Below are positions 1 through 9,123 of a stretch of 64,000 nucleotides of DNA, in pieces. Below the pieces are notes generated by a model. It was not told where the DNA came from, searched no databases, and saw nothing but the letters and a program-made list of their open reading frames with translations. The stretch's first letter is position 1. The number at the start of each line of letters is the position of its first letter. Made by a program: the position numbers and the translations under genes. The DNA is from Sulfitobacter sp. HNIBRBA3233. Lineage in GTDB: Bacteria; Pseudomonadota; Alphaproteobacteria; Rhodobacterales; Rhodobacteraceae. The stretch spans positions 62,001 to 126,000 of the forward strand of contig NZ_JBEFLP010000004.1 in assembly GCF_040149665.1 (NCBI RefSeq). The letters are read 5' to 3'.

Positions 1-398
1 ACGGCGGTGAACCTAGCCTGCGGTGCGGGCGCGACCACCATCTGGGCGATGCGCATGCCGTGGACGATCTCGAACGGGGCATCGCCCGCGTTCATCACGA
101 TGATCCCCAGGGGGCCACGATAGTCCGCGTCGATGGTGCCGGGGCTGTTGGGCAGCATTATCCCGTGTTTCAGCGCAAGGCCCGACCGCGGGCGTATCTG
201 CGCCTCGTACCCCTGCGGCACGGCGATACGCAGGCCTGTGGGCACCAGTGCGCGCGCACCGGGGCGCAGCGTGATCGCCGCGCGATCCGGCAGGTTCGCG
301 CGCAGATCCGCACCCGCCGCGCCGGGCGTTTCGTAGCGGGGCAGTCCCAGCGATTGGTCCGCCTCCGGTTCCCACGCGAGCCGCACCTCGGGCGTCAT
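1..398 (-). CDS. dut: dUTP diphosphatase (dUTPase), 3' end cut by window
   Basis: Hydrolyses dUTP to dUMP and pyrophosphate, keeping uracil out of DNA and supplying dUMP for dTMP synthesis. Translation from the ATG at 398 gives about 132 residues before the window edge. It shows the trimeric dUTPase motifs: an early GAAGADLRA stretch, a PRSGLA motif, and the uridine-binding stretch [13 protein letters not shown], followed by GMRIAQMVV. Family members are about 145-155 residues, so only the C-terminal tail should be missing. The start codon overlaps the coaBC stop in an ATGA, so the two genes are probably translationally coupled. Pairing of dut with coaBC is common in bacteria. Confidence 0.95.
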   Translation of the reverse strand, partial: MTPEVRLAWEPEADQSLGLPRYETPGAAGADLRANLPDRAAITLRPGARALVPTGLRIAVPQGYEAQIRPRSGLALKHGIMLPNSPGTIDADYRGPLGIIVMNAGDAPFEIVHGMRIAQMVVAPAPQARFTA

Positions 399-1591
399 TG
401 CGCGAGCGCCTGCGCGATCCGCTCCGCGAGCTTGGCGGCGACCGCGTCCTTGCCCATGCGCGGCCAGCTTTCCGCGCCGCTTTCGGTAATCAGGGTGACC
501 GCGTTTTCTGCCCCCCCCATGATCCCCGTCGCGGGCGACACATCGTTGGCGACGATCCAGTCGCAGCCCTTGCGGGCACGTTTCGCCGTGGCGTTGGCGA
601 TCACCTCATCGGTTTCAGCGGCAAAGCCCACGACAAGCGCCGGACGCCCCGTCTGCATCTGGCTGACACCGCGCAGGATATCGGGATTTTCCGCGAAGGA
701 CAGATCGGGCAAACCGTCTTTGGATTTCTTGAGCTTGCGCTCGCTGGCCGAGGACACGCGCCAGTCCGCCACGGCGGCGGCGAAGACACCGGCATCCACC
801 GGCAGCGCCGCTTCGACGGCATCTTTCATCTGCTGCGCGGTTTCGACCCGCACGACATGAACGCCTTCGGGTGGGGGCACGTCCGCCGGTCCGGTCACGA
901 ACACCACCTCTGCACCAAGTGCCGCCAACGCGCGCGCAAGCGCCGTGCCCTGCGCCCCGGAGGACCGGTTGGCGATATAGCGCACGGGGTCAATGGGTTC
1001 ATGCGTGGGGCCAGAGGTCACCAGGATGCGTTTGCCCTTGAGCGGGCCATCGCCCAGCTGTGCCTCGATCGCGGCGACGATCTCCATCGGTTCAGACATC
1101 CGGCCGGGCCCGTATTCACCGCAGGCCATATCGCCGGAATTCGGACCCACCACGGCGATGCCGTCCGCCCGCAATGTCGCAAGGTTGCGCTGGGTCGCCG
1201 CATGTTCCCACATGCGCACGTTCATCGCAGGCACGATCATCACCGGCGTATCCGTCGCAAGCAGCAGGGTGGAGGCCAGATCATTCGCATGCCCTTGCGC
1301 CATCTTGGCCATCAGATCCGCCGTGGCGGGGGCGACAACCACCAGATCGGCGACACGCGACAACTGGATATGGCCCATCTCAGCCTCGTCCCCGAGGTCG
1401 AAGAGATCGCGAAAGACCTTGCGACCCGCGAGTGCCGACACCGACAGGGGGGTGACGAATTCCTCGCCCGCGCGGGTCAGCACCGGCGTTACCTCTGCGC
1501 CGCGTTCGCGCAGACGCCGGATCAGGTCGAGCGTTTTGAACGCTGCGATGCCGCCGCCGATGATCAGCAGAATATGTTTTCCCGCCAGCAT
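395..1591 (-). CDS. coaBC: bifunctional phosphopantothenoylcysteine decarboxylase / phosphopantothenate-cysteine ligase
   Basis: Catalyses two steps of coenzyme A synthesis: CTP-dependent joining of cysteine to 4'-phosphopantothenate (CoaB), then FMN-dependent decarboxylation (CoaC). The N-terminal CoaC half starts with an FMN-binding GGGIAAFK stretch and has the catalytic His in GHIQLS, the PAMN motif and the [10 protein letters not shown] active-site loop with its Cys. The CoaB half has [12 protein letters not shown] and continues to a C-terminal ARNRVE-like region. An in-frame ATG lies 21 bases upstream at 1612, but 1591 is preferred because GGAGGGG sits about 7 bases before it and [14 protein letters not shown] is the usual N-terminus. 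The stop overlaps the dut start. Confidence 0.96.
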   Translation of the reverse strand: MLAGKHILLIIGGGIAAFKTLDLIRRLRERGAEVTPVLTRAGEEFVTPLSVSALAGRKVFRDLFDLGDEAEMGHIQLSRVADLVVVAPATADLMAKMAQGHANDLASTLLLATDTPVMIVPAMNVRMWEHAATQRNLATLRADGIAVVGPNSGDMACGEYGPGRMSEPMEIVAAIEAQLGDGPLKGKRILVTSGPTHEPIDPVRYIANRSSGAQGTALARALAALGAEVVFVTGPADVPPPEGVHVVRVETAQQMKDAVEAALPVDAGVFAAAVADWRVSSASERKLKKSKDGLPDLSFAENPDILRGVSQMQTGRPALVVGFAAETDEVIANATAKRARKGCDWIVANDVSPATGIMGGAENAVTLITESGAESWPRMGKDAVAAKLAERIAQALAQ

Positions 1592-1657
1592 GATACGTCC
1601 CCTCCGGCCCATGGATCACCGCGCAGCATAGGCGGGTGGTCGCGGCTACGCCAGCCC

Positions 1658-2467
1658 TCAGTCCGCGAAGACCGCGCAGGGATCGCCGCGCTCAGGCGCG
1701 GGCGAGGCAAGGGTCAGATCCCCGCCGCCGGGCACTGTGCCCTCCGGTTCGGCCTGAAGCAGCGTAAAGACGACAGTGCGCGGCGCGGCGTGGGCCAGCA
1801 GCGCTGGAACGCCCCAGTCGGCCCGCGCATGGCCGTTTCCGGTGATCACGGCGACAGGTCCGCCGGTATCGCTGAGCGCGGTCAGCGTGACATCGGCCAG
1901 CATCATATCACGCAGCCGCTGGGCATCGACCATGACCGGAAGCATCTCTGCCGGAAGCGCGCCGCAATGCGCCGCGTCCTGCATCGCCTCGCGTGTTTCC
2001 TGCTCTGCTTCGGAAGGCGGGACATCCAGACCGTAGCGCGATGCCAGCGGATGCTGCGAAAGCGGTGTCTGCAGCGCGTTCTGCACGGCACTGCGCGGCA
2101 GTCCGGCACCGTAGATCACCGCATCGGGTGCGGCGGCAAAGATCGGGTAGTACATGGCGAAATCGGGCCATCCGCTGTCGGCCCAGCCCAGCGCCTGCTC
2201 CAGTACGCCGGCATCGCTGCGCGGCACATCTGCTGCCCTGTCAGCCTGCGCGGGTGTCAGCATCTCGAACACGATGGCTGCGGGTGCGAGTTCGCCAACC
2301 CACTCCGCCTGCCGCCGGTGGTGATCGGGATTGTCATGTTGTTCGCCCAGAATAACAACATCCGCCTGCCGCGCGCCGGACGGCACATCGGCAGCGGCAG
2401 AAGACGCAAAAAGCGCGGCACCAGCGGCCGCGCTTCGCGCTATTTCAAAGAATGTCACCCGCGTCAC
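1658..2467 (-). CDS. ChaN-family exported (lipo)protein, possible haem-binding protein
   Basis: Resembles the ChaN/DUF399 family, described in some bacteria as iron-regulated haem-binding lipoproteins. The 269-residue product begins with an export signal (FFEIARSAAAGAALFASSAAA); I see no lipobox, so it is probably periplasmic. Family signatures are VVILGEQHDNPDHH near residue 40 and IVFEMLTPAQAD, with a later TGNGHARADWGVP stretch. The start is GTG, overlapping the rpoH stop as GTGA, so the gene is likely translated with rpoH, a pairing that hints at heat or oxidative stress regulation. The family assignment is firm. Haem binding in this protein is an inference. Confidence 0.8.
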   Translation of the reverse strand: MTRVTFFEIARSAAAGAALFASSAAADVPSGARQADVVILGEQHDNPDHHRRQAEWVGELAPAAIVFEMLTPAQADRAADVPRSDAGVLEQALGWADSGWPDFAMYYPIFAAAPDAVIYGAGLPRSAVQNALQTPLSQHPLASRYGLDVPPSEAEQETREAMQDAAHCGALPAEMLPVMVDAQRLRDMMLADVTLTALSDTGGPVAVITGNGHARADWGVPALLAHAAPRTVVFTLLQAEPEGTVPGGGDLTLASPAPERGDPCAVFAD

Positions 2468-3342
2468 GCAAGGAAGTGGAAGACTTCCTGCGACTGAAGC
2501 TCGAGCGACTTGCGCATTTTCGTGAATGCAGCCGCTTCGAGCTGGCGCACACGTTCCTTGCTGAGCTTGAGTTCCTGTCCGAGGCTTTCAAGGGTACGCG
2601 GCGTGTCACGCAACTTGCGCTCGCGGACGATGAACTGTTCGCGCTCATTCAGAGCGGACAAGGCATTGACCAGCCACGCGCGCAATTGCGCGATGTCGTG
2701 GCTTTCCTCGACACGCTCGGCAGCCTGCGCGCTGTCATCTTCCAGAGCGTCGATCCACTCGCGGCCCTCGTCCTCGGTGCTTTGGGTCGCATTGAGCGAG
2801 TAGTCGGAGCCGGAAAGGCGCCCTTCCATCATCTCTACATCGTGCAGCGGTACACCGATCTCGGTCGAGATCATCTGGCGCAGCTGGTGCTTGTCCAGTG
2901 TTTCACCGGCGGATGCGGCTTCACGCTCCAGACGTGCCTGCACCCGGCGCATGTTGAAGAAAAGGGACTTCTGGGAAGAGGTGGAGCCGGTGCGCACCAT
3001 CGACCAGTTGCGCATCACGTGGTCCTGGATCGAGGCTTTGATCCACCAGACGGCATACGTCGAGAAGCGAACGCCGCGGTCGGGATCAAACTTGTCCGCG
3101 GCTTTCATCAGGCCAAGGCCGGCTTCCTGGATCAGGTCGTTCATCGGGGCGCCGTAGCGTTTGAATTTCGACGCCATCGAGATCGCAAGGCGCATGTAAG
3201 CAGTGATCAGACGGTGAAGGGATTCTTCGCACCGCTCGTCCCGCCAGGCATATGCCAGTCGCAATTCCGTTTCGGCGTCCAGCAGTTCCGCCTTCATCGC
3301 GGTACGTGTGAGTGAAAAATCCTGTGCAGTGCCCAGTGCCAT
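2464..3342 (-). CDS. rpoH: RNA polymerase sigma-32 family factor RpoH (RpoHII-like)
   Basis: Alternative sigma factor of the heat-shock class, directing RNA polymerase to stress-response promoters. The 292-residue protein has region 2 (YMRLAISMASKFKRYG, then DLIQEAGLGLMKA and FSTYAVWWIKASIQDHVMRNWSMVR), the RpoH-box-like QKSLFFNMRR, and region 4 with LESLGQELKLSKERVRQLE. Rhodobacterales usually carry two copies, RpoHI and RpoHII; length and N-terminus (MALGTAQDF) favour RpoHII, but no comparison was run. ATG 3342 has GGGAGA upstream; a longer frame from 3423 is not supported. RpoHII genes are typically under an ECF sigma factor. The gene overlaps chaN downstream. Confidence 0.93.
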   Translation of the reverse strand: MALGTAQDFSLTRTAMKAELLDAETELRLAYAWRDERCEESLHRLITAYMRLAISMASKFKRYGAPMNDLIQEAGLGLMKAADKFDPDRGVRFSTYAVWWIKASIQDHVMRNWSMVRTGSTSSQKSLFFNMRRVQARLEREAASAGETLDKHQLRQMISTEIGVPLHDVEMMEGRLSGSDYSLNATQSTEDEGREWIDALEDDSAQAAERVEESHDIAQLRAWLVNALSALNEREQFIVRERKLRDTPRTLESLGQELKLSKERVRQLEAAAFTKMRKSLELQSQEVFHFLA

Positions 3343-3438
3343 TCTACGTCTCCCGTGTGAACGAAATGCCGCCTTGTGGTGGCTATTTGAAGTTACTACG
3401 CATGAAAGTGCATATTGGTTCACAAAAGGTTTCGGAAA

Positions 3439-3960
3439 ATGTTGCCCAAGGGGACACTCGTACTAGGCGGCGCCGCTTCGGGCAAATCCGAATGGGCCGA
3501 AAATCTTTTGATATCCAGCGGGTTGCAATTGGTGTACCTCGCGACGGGTAGAATTGAAGACGACGAGACAAATGAGCGGGTCGCCGCGCACAAGAAGCGT
3601 CGCGACAGCCGCTGGACAACAGTCGAAACGCCACTTGAGCTGGGGCCATCGCTGGCAAAGCTCGACCCCTCGACACCCGTTCTGGTTGATTGCGCGACGA
3701 TGTGGCTGAGCAACCAGATGATGGCCGAAGCGGATCTGGAGGCGGCGCAAATCAGGCTGCTTGAAGCACTGCGCGGCTGCCCCGCACCGTGGGTCATGGT
3801 GACAAACGAGGTCGGGCACGGGATCGTGCCGGACAATCGGCTCGCCCGCCGGTTCCGCGAGGCGCAGGGCAGGCTCAACATCGCCCTCGCGGCAGAGGCG
3901 GATCTGGCCGTCATGGTGATCGCGGGCCTTCCTCAAGTCTTGAAAGGAGAGCTACCATGA
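3439..3960 (+). CDS. cobU: bifunctional adenosylcobinamide kinase / adenosylcobinamide-phosphate guanylyltransferase
   Basis: Performs kinase and guanylyltransfer steps on adenosylcobinamide in nucleotide-loop assembly of coenzyme B12 (CobU/CobP). The 173-residue protein opens with the P-loop LVLGGAASGKSEWAE, followed by YLATGRIEDDETNERVAAHKKRR, which carries the guanylylated-His region, and VLVDCATMWLSNQM. VTNEVGHGIVP and the C-terminal GRLNIALAAEADLAVMVIAGLP are standard family endings. The start at 3439 (MLPKGTLVLGG) is preferred over an ATG 24 bases upstream because family members begin just before the P-loop. Its stop overlaps the next start in an ATGA. It diverges from rpoH across a short intergenic gap. 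Confidence 0.95.
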   Translation: MLPKGTLVLGGAASGKSEWAENLLISSGLQLVYLATGRIEDDETNERVAAHKKRRDSRWTTVETPLELGPSLAKLDPSTPVLVDCATMWLSNQMMAEADLEAAQIRLLEALRGCPAPWVMVTNEVGHGIVPDNRLARRFREAQGRLNIALAAEADLAVMVIAGLPQVLKGELP

Positions 3961-4538
3961 CGGTCTGGCACTGGGTCCGGCACGGGCCGACACATGAGAA
4001 AACCTTTGTAGGCTGGCGCGATGTGCCCGCCGATCTGTCCGATACCGGCCTCATTGACCGGGTGCGCGCCCACCTGCCTGACAAGGCGCTGCTGGTCTCT
4101 TCGGATCTGGTCCGCGCCCGTGAAACCGCGCTGGCCCTGCAAGGGCCCGGCCACAGGTTGCTTGCCCCGCACAGCGATCTGCGCGAAATCCACTTCGGTG
4201 CCTGGGACGGAATGCATTTCAAGGATGTCGCGGCCCGCGATCCCGAACTCAGCCGTGCCTTCTGGGAAAAACCCGGCGATGTGCAGGCACCGGGCGGAGA
4301 AAGCTGGAACCAGACGCGGGCACGGGTGGATGCGCTGGTCGACGAGTTGAACACACAACACCCGCAAGCGCATATCATTGCGGTCGCGCATTTCGGTGTG
4401 ATCCTGACGCAGGTCCAGCGCGCGCTCGGCGTCACGGCCTATGAGGCGATGGCGCATAAGATCGACAACATCTCGGTCACGCGGCTGACGCATGAAAGCG
4501 GCATATGGCAGGCAGCGCAGATCAATCACGTTCCGTGA
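3957..4538 (+). CDS. histidine phosphatase family protein (CobC-like)
   Basis: Member of the phosphoglycerate-mutase/histidine-phosphatase superfamily. The catalytic RHG motif lies near the N-terminus (VRHGPTHEKTFVGW), with LVSSDLVRARETA, the acidic REIHFGAWDG motif and the second histidine in IAVAHFGVI. The 193-residue length fits alpha-ribazole phosphatase (CobC), and translational coupling to cobU by a 4-base ATGA overlap supports a cobalamin role, namely dephosphorylation of alpha-ribazole 5'-phosphate. Family members also act on many small phosphates, so the substrate is inferred from context. Confidence 0.85.
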   Translation: MTVWHWVRHGPTHEKTFVGWRDVPADLSDTGLIDRVRAHLPDKALLVSSDLVRARETALALQGPGHRLLAPHSDLREIHFGAWDGMHFKDVAARDPELSRAFWEKPGDVQAPGGESWNQTRARVDALVDELNTQHPQAHIIAVAHFGVILTQVQRALGVTAYEAMAHKIDNISVTRLTHESGIWQAAQINHVP

Positions 4539-4598
4539 TGGACCACGTCACAAAACGGCGTTTGCCGGACACAGGCCAACCGGAATAAGACATGTCGC

Positions 4599-5291
4599 AT
4601 GACATATGATCTCTTTATCGGTGACCGCCTGTTTTCAAGCTGGTCCTTGCGCGGCTGGCTGATGCTGCGAAAATTCGACCTACCCCACCGGATCCATCTG
4701 GTGGGGCTCTACAGCGGCACGATGGCTGACGATCTGGCAGCCCTCGCGCCCGCGCGCCTGGTGCCGACCCTTCGCACCCCCGAAGGGACGGTCATCGGCG
4801 AAACCATCGCCATGGCGGAAACACTGGCCGAGCGTCATCCCGAGGCGCGCATGTGGCCCGAGGACCCCGATGCGCGCGCCCGCGCCCGATGGCTCTGCGC
4901 CGAAATGGCATCCGGCTTCGCGGCCCTGCGCGACGGTTGCCCGATGCAACTGCGCCATGTGGATGGCGGTTTCGTGCCCGACGACGCCATTCTGGCGGAT
5001 CTGGCGCGGATCGAAACCCTATGGTCGCACGCGCGCGCAGCAGCCGAAGCGGGACCGTGGCTTTTCGGGCGATACACACTTGCCGATGCTTTTTACGCGC
5101 CCGTTTGCGCGCGTATTGCAGGCTACGGCCTGCCTGTGTCCGACGCCGCGCGCGCCTATTGCGAGACAACGCTGACCGACCCTGATTTCAAAGAGTGGCG
5201 GACCGAAGCGCTCGGAGAGAGCCATGATCCGTTTCCCTATCCGCCCATCGGCAATCCCGAGCCGTGGCCAGTGTCTGGAACCGTGCGTTAA
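4599..5291 (+). CDS. glutathione S-transferase family protein
   Basis: A 230-residue soluble GST-fold protein. The N-terminal thioredoxin-like domain carries SSWSLRGW at residues 13-20, where a Ser is the usual glutathione-activating residue of this subfamily, followed by RLVPTLRTPEGTVIGETIAMAETLAE, which contains the cis-Pro and glutathione-binding Glu/Thr region. The C-terminal helical domain includes PWLFGRYTLADAFYAPVCARI, the N-capping-box region. Substrate is unknown; such proteins detoxify electrophiles or isomerise small molecules. It stands alone between the cobU pair and the ComM-type ATPase gene, with about 60-70 bases on either side. Confidence 0.9.
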   Translation: MTYDLFIGDRLFSSWSLRGWLMLRKFDLPHRIHLVGLYSGTMADDLAALAPARLVPTLRTPEGTVIGETIAMAETLAERHPEARMWPEDPDARARARWLCAEMASGFAALRDGCPMQLRHVDGGFVPDDAILADLARIETLWSHARAAAEAGPWLFGRYTLADAFYAPVCARIAGYGLPVSDAARAYCETTLTDPDFKEWRTEALGESHDPFPYPPIGNPEPWPVSGTVR

Positions 5292-5363
5292 CCAATCTTA
5301 AAGGACTCCTGCCTATTCCTTAACGCTGGCTGCGGTCGCGCGGCCAGCCACAGGAGAATCCGA

Positions 5364-6878
5364 ATGGTCTCGCGCGCCTATAGCGTTGCATTTCAGGGCG
5401 TAGAGGCCCGCCCGGTCGAAGTGCAATGCGCCGTAACGCCGGGATTGCCCGCATTTTCCATTGTCGGCCTGCCCGACAAGGCCGTGTCAGAAGCGCGCGA
5501 CCGTGTCCGCACGGCGCTGGCGTCACTGGCTATCGCGCTGCCGAGCAAAAGGATCACCATCAATCTCAGCCCGGCGGACCTTCCCAAGGAAGGCAGCCAT
5601 TTCGACCTGCCCATCGCGCTGTCGTTGCTTGCGGCACTCGAAATCCTGCCGGGTGATGTGATCGAGGGTGTTGTATCGCTCGGAGAGCTATCGCTCGACG
5701 GGGCGCTGATCCCGGTTGTCGGGGCGCTGCCGGCGGCTATGGCGGCGGCGGCGGACGACCGCAGCCTGCTGTGCCCCGAAGGGTCGGGGGCAGAAGCGGC
5801 ATGGGTGAATGCCTGTCAGGTCATCGCCGCACGAACGCTGGGCGATGTCGTGCGTCATTATACCGGTCAGGTCCCCCTGCCGCCCGCCGAACCCGGTGAA
5901 GTGTCGGCTCCGCCGCAGGGGCGCGACCTGCGCGATGTGAAGGGACAGGAACGGGGCAAGCGCGCCCTCGAAATCGCGGCTGCCGGGCGGCATCACCTTC
6001 TGCTGGTGGGCACGCCCGGATCGGGGAAATCGATGCTGGCCGCGCGGCTTCCGTCGATCCTGCCCCCGCTCACCGCCGTCGAGGCGCTGGAGACATCAAT
6101 GATACATTCCATCGCCGGCCTGCTGGACGAAGGCGGCATATCGCGCTCCCGCCCGTTCCGCGAGCCGCATCACACCGCGTCGATGGCCGCGATCATCGGT
6201 GGCGGGCGGCAGGCCAAACCCGGCGAAGTCAGCCTTGCCCACAATGGCGTCCTGTTCATGGACGAATTCCCCGAGTTTCCGCGCACCGTGCTTGAAACCC
6301 TGCGCCAGCCCATCGAAACCGGCGAGGTGACCGTCGCGCGCGCCAACGCGCATGTCCGCTATCCCTGCCGCTTCTTGCTGGTGGCGGCGGCCAACCCGTG
6401 CAAATGCGGCTACCTGCCGGACCCCGCGCGCGCCTGCAGCCGGGCGCCCGCATGTGGGGAGGATTACATGGCGCGGATCTCGGGACCGTTGATCGACCGG
6501 TTCGACCTGCGTGTAGATGTACCGCCGGTGGCGTTCACCGACCTCGATCTGCCGTCATCGGAGGAGGGATCGGCCGAGGTGGCAGAGCGCGTTGGCACCG
6601 CCCGCGATATCCAGCAACGCAGGTTCGGAAAGGATGCACATTCACGCTGCAATGCGGATGCCGAAGGCGAGGTGCTGGAACGGATCGCCGCGCCCGATGG
6701 CGACGGGCGCGAACTGTTGCTGAAAGCGGCAGACAGGTTCGGGCTATCGGCGCGCGGCTACCACCGCGTTCTGCGCGTGGCCCGGACCATCGCCGACCTC
6801 GACGGGTCGGAGACTGTGCGCAAGCCCCATATCGCCGAAGCGCTCAGTTTTCGCGTCCCCAGCCTTGTTGTTGCCTGA
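5364..6878 (+). CDS. comM: YifB/ComM family Mg-chelatase-like AAA+ ATPase
   Basis: A 504-residue ATPase related to the ComM hexameric helicase that promotes branch migration during natural transformation. It has the N-terminal ChlI-like domain (SIVGLPDKAVSEARDRVRTAL, LSPADLPKEGSHFDLP), a Walker A in VGTPGSGKSMLAARLPSILPP, a Walker B in GVLFMDEFPEF, and a Cys cluster, CKCGYLPDPARACSRAPAC, likely a zinc site. The C-terminal Mg_chelatase_C region follows (LSARGYHRVLRVARTIADL). The length is normal. Its last 35 bases overlap the convergent esterase gene. A role in DNA uptake is inferred from the family. Confidence 0.93.
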   Translation: MVSRAYSVAFQGVEARPVEVQCAVTPGLPAFSIVGLPDKAVSEARDRVRTALASLAIALPSKRITINLSPADLPKEGSHFDLPIALSLLAALEILPGDVIEGVVSLGELSLDGALIPVVGALPAAMAAAADDRSLLCPEGSGAEAAWVNACQVIAARTLGDVVRHYTGQVPLPPAEPGEVSAPPQGRDLRDVKGQERGKRALEIAAAGRHHLLLVGTPGSGKSMLAARLPSILPPLTAVEALETSMIHSIAGLLDEGGISRSRPFREPHHTASMAAIIGGGRQAKPGEVSLAHNGVLFMDEFPEFPRTVLETLRQPIETGEVTVARANAHVRYPCRFLLVAAANPCKCGYLPDPARACSRAPACGEDYMARISGPLIDRFDLRVDVPPVAFTDLDLPSSEEGSAEVAERVGTARDIQQRRFGKDAHSRCNADAEGEVLERIAAPDGDGRELLLKAADRFGLSARGYHRVLRVARTIADLDGSETVRKPHIAEALSFRVPSLVVA

Positions 6879-7755
6879 TCCACGCGGCCAGCCGGTCGAG
6901 TGTCACGCGGGCTTCCGGAAGGATGTTGTGAAACAGCGGCCAGACGTGCGGCAGATCGGCTTCCTCGCATAGCTCAACGCATACCCCGTCGCGGCGCAGT
7001 ACATCGGCGAGCCTGCGCGCATCGTCACACAGGATTTCGGTATCGCCGACTGTGATCCACGAGGGCGGCGCGCCATCGAAACGACCGAACAGCGGGCTGA
7101 CGCGGGGCTCTTGCGGGTCCGCGCCGCACAGGAAGGTCTCGGCAAGCTCCGCGGTGCGTTCCGCCGGCAGCATCACCTCGGCCTCGGCGTTCGATCGCAG
7201 GCTATCGCCGCTGGCGGTAAGATCGGTCAGCGGCGAGAAAGCGAACACCGCGCCCGGGCGCGGCCTGCCTTCGGCGCAGAGTGCCGCGATCAGGCCGAAG
7301 GCCAGCGCGCCACCGGCGCTATCGCCCCCCACCACCACCGACGCCGGATCGATCCCGTCCGCGATCAGCGCGTCCCAAGCAGCGCGCACATCTTCGGGGG
7401 CGGCCGGAAAGGGCGCTTCCGGGGCCAGACGGTACTGCGGCATCACCACGCGCGCGCCCAAGCGCTGCCCGATCTGGGCGGCCATCGCACGATGGGTGTC
7501 GGGGCTGCCGAAGACGAAACCGCCACCGTGGATATAGAAAACCGTGCGGTTGGGCTGTTGGCCGCGCGGCGTGAGCTCCAGACAGCGAACGCCACCCCAG
7601 CGGCGCCAGATGCGGCGCGTCCCGCCGGGGGCAAAGAAGAACAGGCGCGCCTGTATTTCCAGCGACCGGCGTAGCGTGGCGGGCGCCGCAGTGCGCAGGC
7701 GCGGCTTCTCGATGCGGCGTAACCAGCCGTTGAGAAGCCGCTGCCGGCGGCTCAC
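6844..7755 (-). CDS. alpha/beta hydrolase, hormone-sensitive-lipase (HSL) family esterase
   Basis: A 303-residue esterase-like hydrolase. HSL-family signatures are clear: the oxyanion-hole motif HGGGF at residues 76-80 and the nucleophile elbow GDSAGG at 144-149 (Ser146). The acidic residue is probably within the [11 protein letters not shown] stretch and the catalytic His in DLPHVWPLF near the C-terminus. There is no signal peptide, so it is probably cytoplasmic and acts on short acyl esters; the natural substrate is unknown. The stop overlaps the end of the convergent comM gene. The start overlaps the gshB stop by 4 bases, suggesting it is the distal gene of the gshB operon. Confidence 0.9.
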   Translation of the reverse strand: MSRRQRLLNGWLRRIEKPRLRTAAPATLRRSLEIQARLFFFAPGGTRRIWRRWGGVRCLELTPRGQQPNRTVFYIHGGGFVFGSPDTHRAMAAQIGQRLGARVVMPQYRLAPEAPFPAAPEDVRAAWDALIADGIDPASVVVGGDSAGGALAFGLIAALCAEGRPRPGAVFAFSPLTDLTASGDSLRSNAEAEVMLPAERTAELAETFLCGADPQEPRVSPLFGRFDGAPPSWITVGDTEILCDDARRLADVLRRDGVCVELCEEADLPHVWPLFHNILPEARVTLDRLAAWIRQQQGWGREN

Positions 7756-8687
7756 TTCAACCGCGCCTCGATCGCATCCCAGACCTTGCCCGCAATATTG
7801 ACGCCATCGAAGCGCTCAAGCTCCTGAATGCCGGTGGGGGAGGTGACATTGATTTCCGTCAGGTAGTCCCCGATGACGTCGATGCCGACGAAAATCTGCC
7901 CTTTTTCCTTCAGCAATGGTCCGATCCGGTCGCAGATTTCGCGGTCTCGGTCGGTCAGGCCGACCTTTTCGGGACGCCCCCCCACATGCATGTTCGACCG
8001 TGTCTCGCCATCGGCCGGAACTCGGTTGATGGCGCCGACGCATTCCCCGTCGACGAGAATCACCCGCTTGTCGCCTTTGGACACAGCGGGCAGGAATTTC
8101 TGGACGATGAGCGGCTCACGGCTGAAGCCGGTGAACAGCTCGTACAGCGAACTGAGGTTGCTGTCGCCTTGCGTCAGTTTGAAAACCCCCGCCCCGCCGT
8201 TGCCGTAGAGCGGTTTCAGGATCACATCGCCATGCTTCTCGCGGAAGGCGCGGATGGTGTCGAGATCGCGCGCGATGGTTGTCGGCGGCGTCAGATCGGG
8301 AAAGTTCAGCACCAGCAGCTTTTCGGGATAATTGCGCACCCAGAACGGATCGTTGACCACAAGAGTGGTCTCGCGCAAACGGTCGAGCAGATGCGTCGAC
8401 GTGATGTAATGCATGTCAAAGGGCGGGTCCTGGCGCAGCCAGACCACGTCGAACTCGGCCAGATCGACCTCCTTGCGCGGCCCGAGCTTTGCGGGATCAC
8501 CCTCGACACGCTGAACGGTCATGTCATGACCGCGCGCCGTAACGCGGCCTTCCTGATAGGCCAGATGGTCGGGCGTATAGAAGAAAAGGCTGTGGCCCCG
8601 TGCCTGCGCCTCTTCGGCGAGGCGGAAAGTGCTGTCGGCGTTGATGTTGACGTCCCCGATCGGGTCCATCTGAAAGGCGATTTTCAT
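7752..8687 (-). CDS. gshB: glutathione synthase
   Basis: Makes glutathione from gamma-glutamylcysteine and glycine with ATP (ATP-grasp fold). The 311-residue protein starts [14 protein letters not shown], a typical GshB N-terminus, and has [29 protein letters not shown] (ATP-binding loop), [17 protein letters not shown] and a C-terminal [21 protein letters not shown] metal-binding segment. An upstream in-frame ATG at 8795 would add 36 unconserved residues; 8687 is used. It lies downstream of yraN and overlaps the esterase gene. The yraN-gshB link is common in Rhodobacterales. Confidence 0.96.
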   Translation of the reverse strand: MKIAFQMDPIGDVNINADSTFRLAEEAQARGHSLFFYTPDHLAYQEGRVTARGHDMTVQRVEGDPAKLGPRKEVDLAEFDVVWLRQDPPFDMHYITSTHLLDRLRETTLVVNDPFWVRNYPEKLLVLNFPDLTPPTTIARDLDTIRAFREKHGDVILKPLYGNGGAGVFKLTQGDSNLSSLYELFTGFSREPLIVQKFLPAVSKGDKRVILVDGECVGAINRVPADGETRSNMHVGGRPEKVGLTDRDREICDRIGPLLKEKGQIFVGIDVIGDYLTEINVTSPTGIQELERFDGVNIAGKVWDAIEARLK

Positions 8688-8745
8688 AGGTTTGTCCTTG
8701 CTGTTGCCCATTAGATGGCAAAGCGAGGCGGTCAGCGCAATGGTG

Positions 8746-9123
8746 TCATCCGTGACCGAAAGCGTTTTCGATGATCCGTGTGTCCCCCTGCCCATTTACC
8801 AGCGCAACATCGAAGCGGACTTCGGTCAGGGTTCCGAGCGGGCTGTCGGACAGGTATTCTTCGGCGCATTTGTAGATACGCCGCATCTGCGCCGCGGTAA
8901 CACGATCCGCCGCACGTTCGAAGCTGCGGCTCTGCTTCACCTCGACAAAGATCAATCCTTCACCGTCTTCCACGATCAGATCGACCTCGCCCGCGCGGCC
9001 CCGCCAGCGGGACCGGGCCACCGCAAAACCGCGCCGTTCATAGTCCTGTGCAATCCGGCCTTCCGCCGCCAGCCCCCCGTGATGGGCCATCGCACCGCGA
9101 TGCTGGTTAACAGGTCCGGTCAC
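8746..9123 (-). CDS. yraN: UPF0102 family protein YraN (predicted endonuclease-like fold)
   Basis: A 125-residue member of UPF0102, with a restriction-endonuclease-like core. It shows [16 protein letters not shown], the acidic [20 protein letters not shown] segment that corresponds to the nuclease-like D-ExK motif, and RFDVALVN near the end. The biochemical role is unresolved; family members have been linked to DNA processing. It overlaps rsmI by 4 bases. In E. coli the order is yraL (rsmI)-lpoA-yraN, so this is a recognisable conserved neighbourhood, although here the LpoA-like gene points the other way. Confidence 0.92.
   Translation of the reverse strand: MTGPVNQHRGAMAHHGGLAAEGRIAQDYERRGFAVARSRWRGRAGEVDLIVEDGEGLIFVEVKQSRSFERAADRVTAAQMRRIYKCAEEYLSDSPLGTLTEVRFDVALVNGQGDTRIIENAFGHG

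Noticed and set aside
1612..1612. Upstream ATG for coaBC, and similar upstream starts for rpoH, gshB, trpS, mce, aspS, the GNAT gene and ExbB
   Set aside because: The downstream starts have better ribosome sites or match conserved N-termini; the extra residues are not family-like.
398..2497. Long plus-strand frame across coaBC and chaN
   Set aside because: Antisense shadow of coaBC and chaN, both confirmed by motifs; no ribosome site or domain.
3343..3438. Possible ECF sigma promoter (GAAC ... GTA) upstream of rpoH
   Set aside because: Only weak resemblance to RpoE or EcfG consensus and spacing uncertain; not strong enough to list as a feature.
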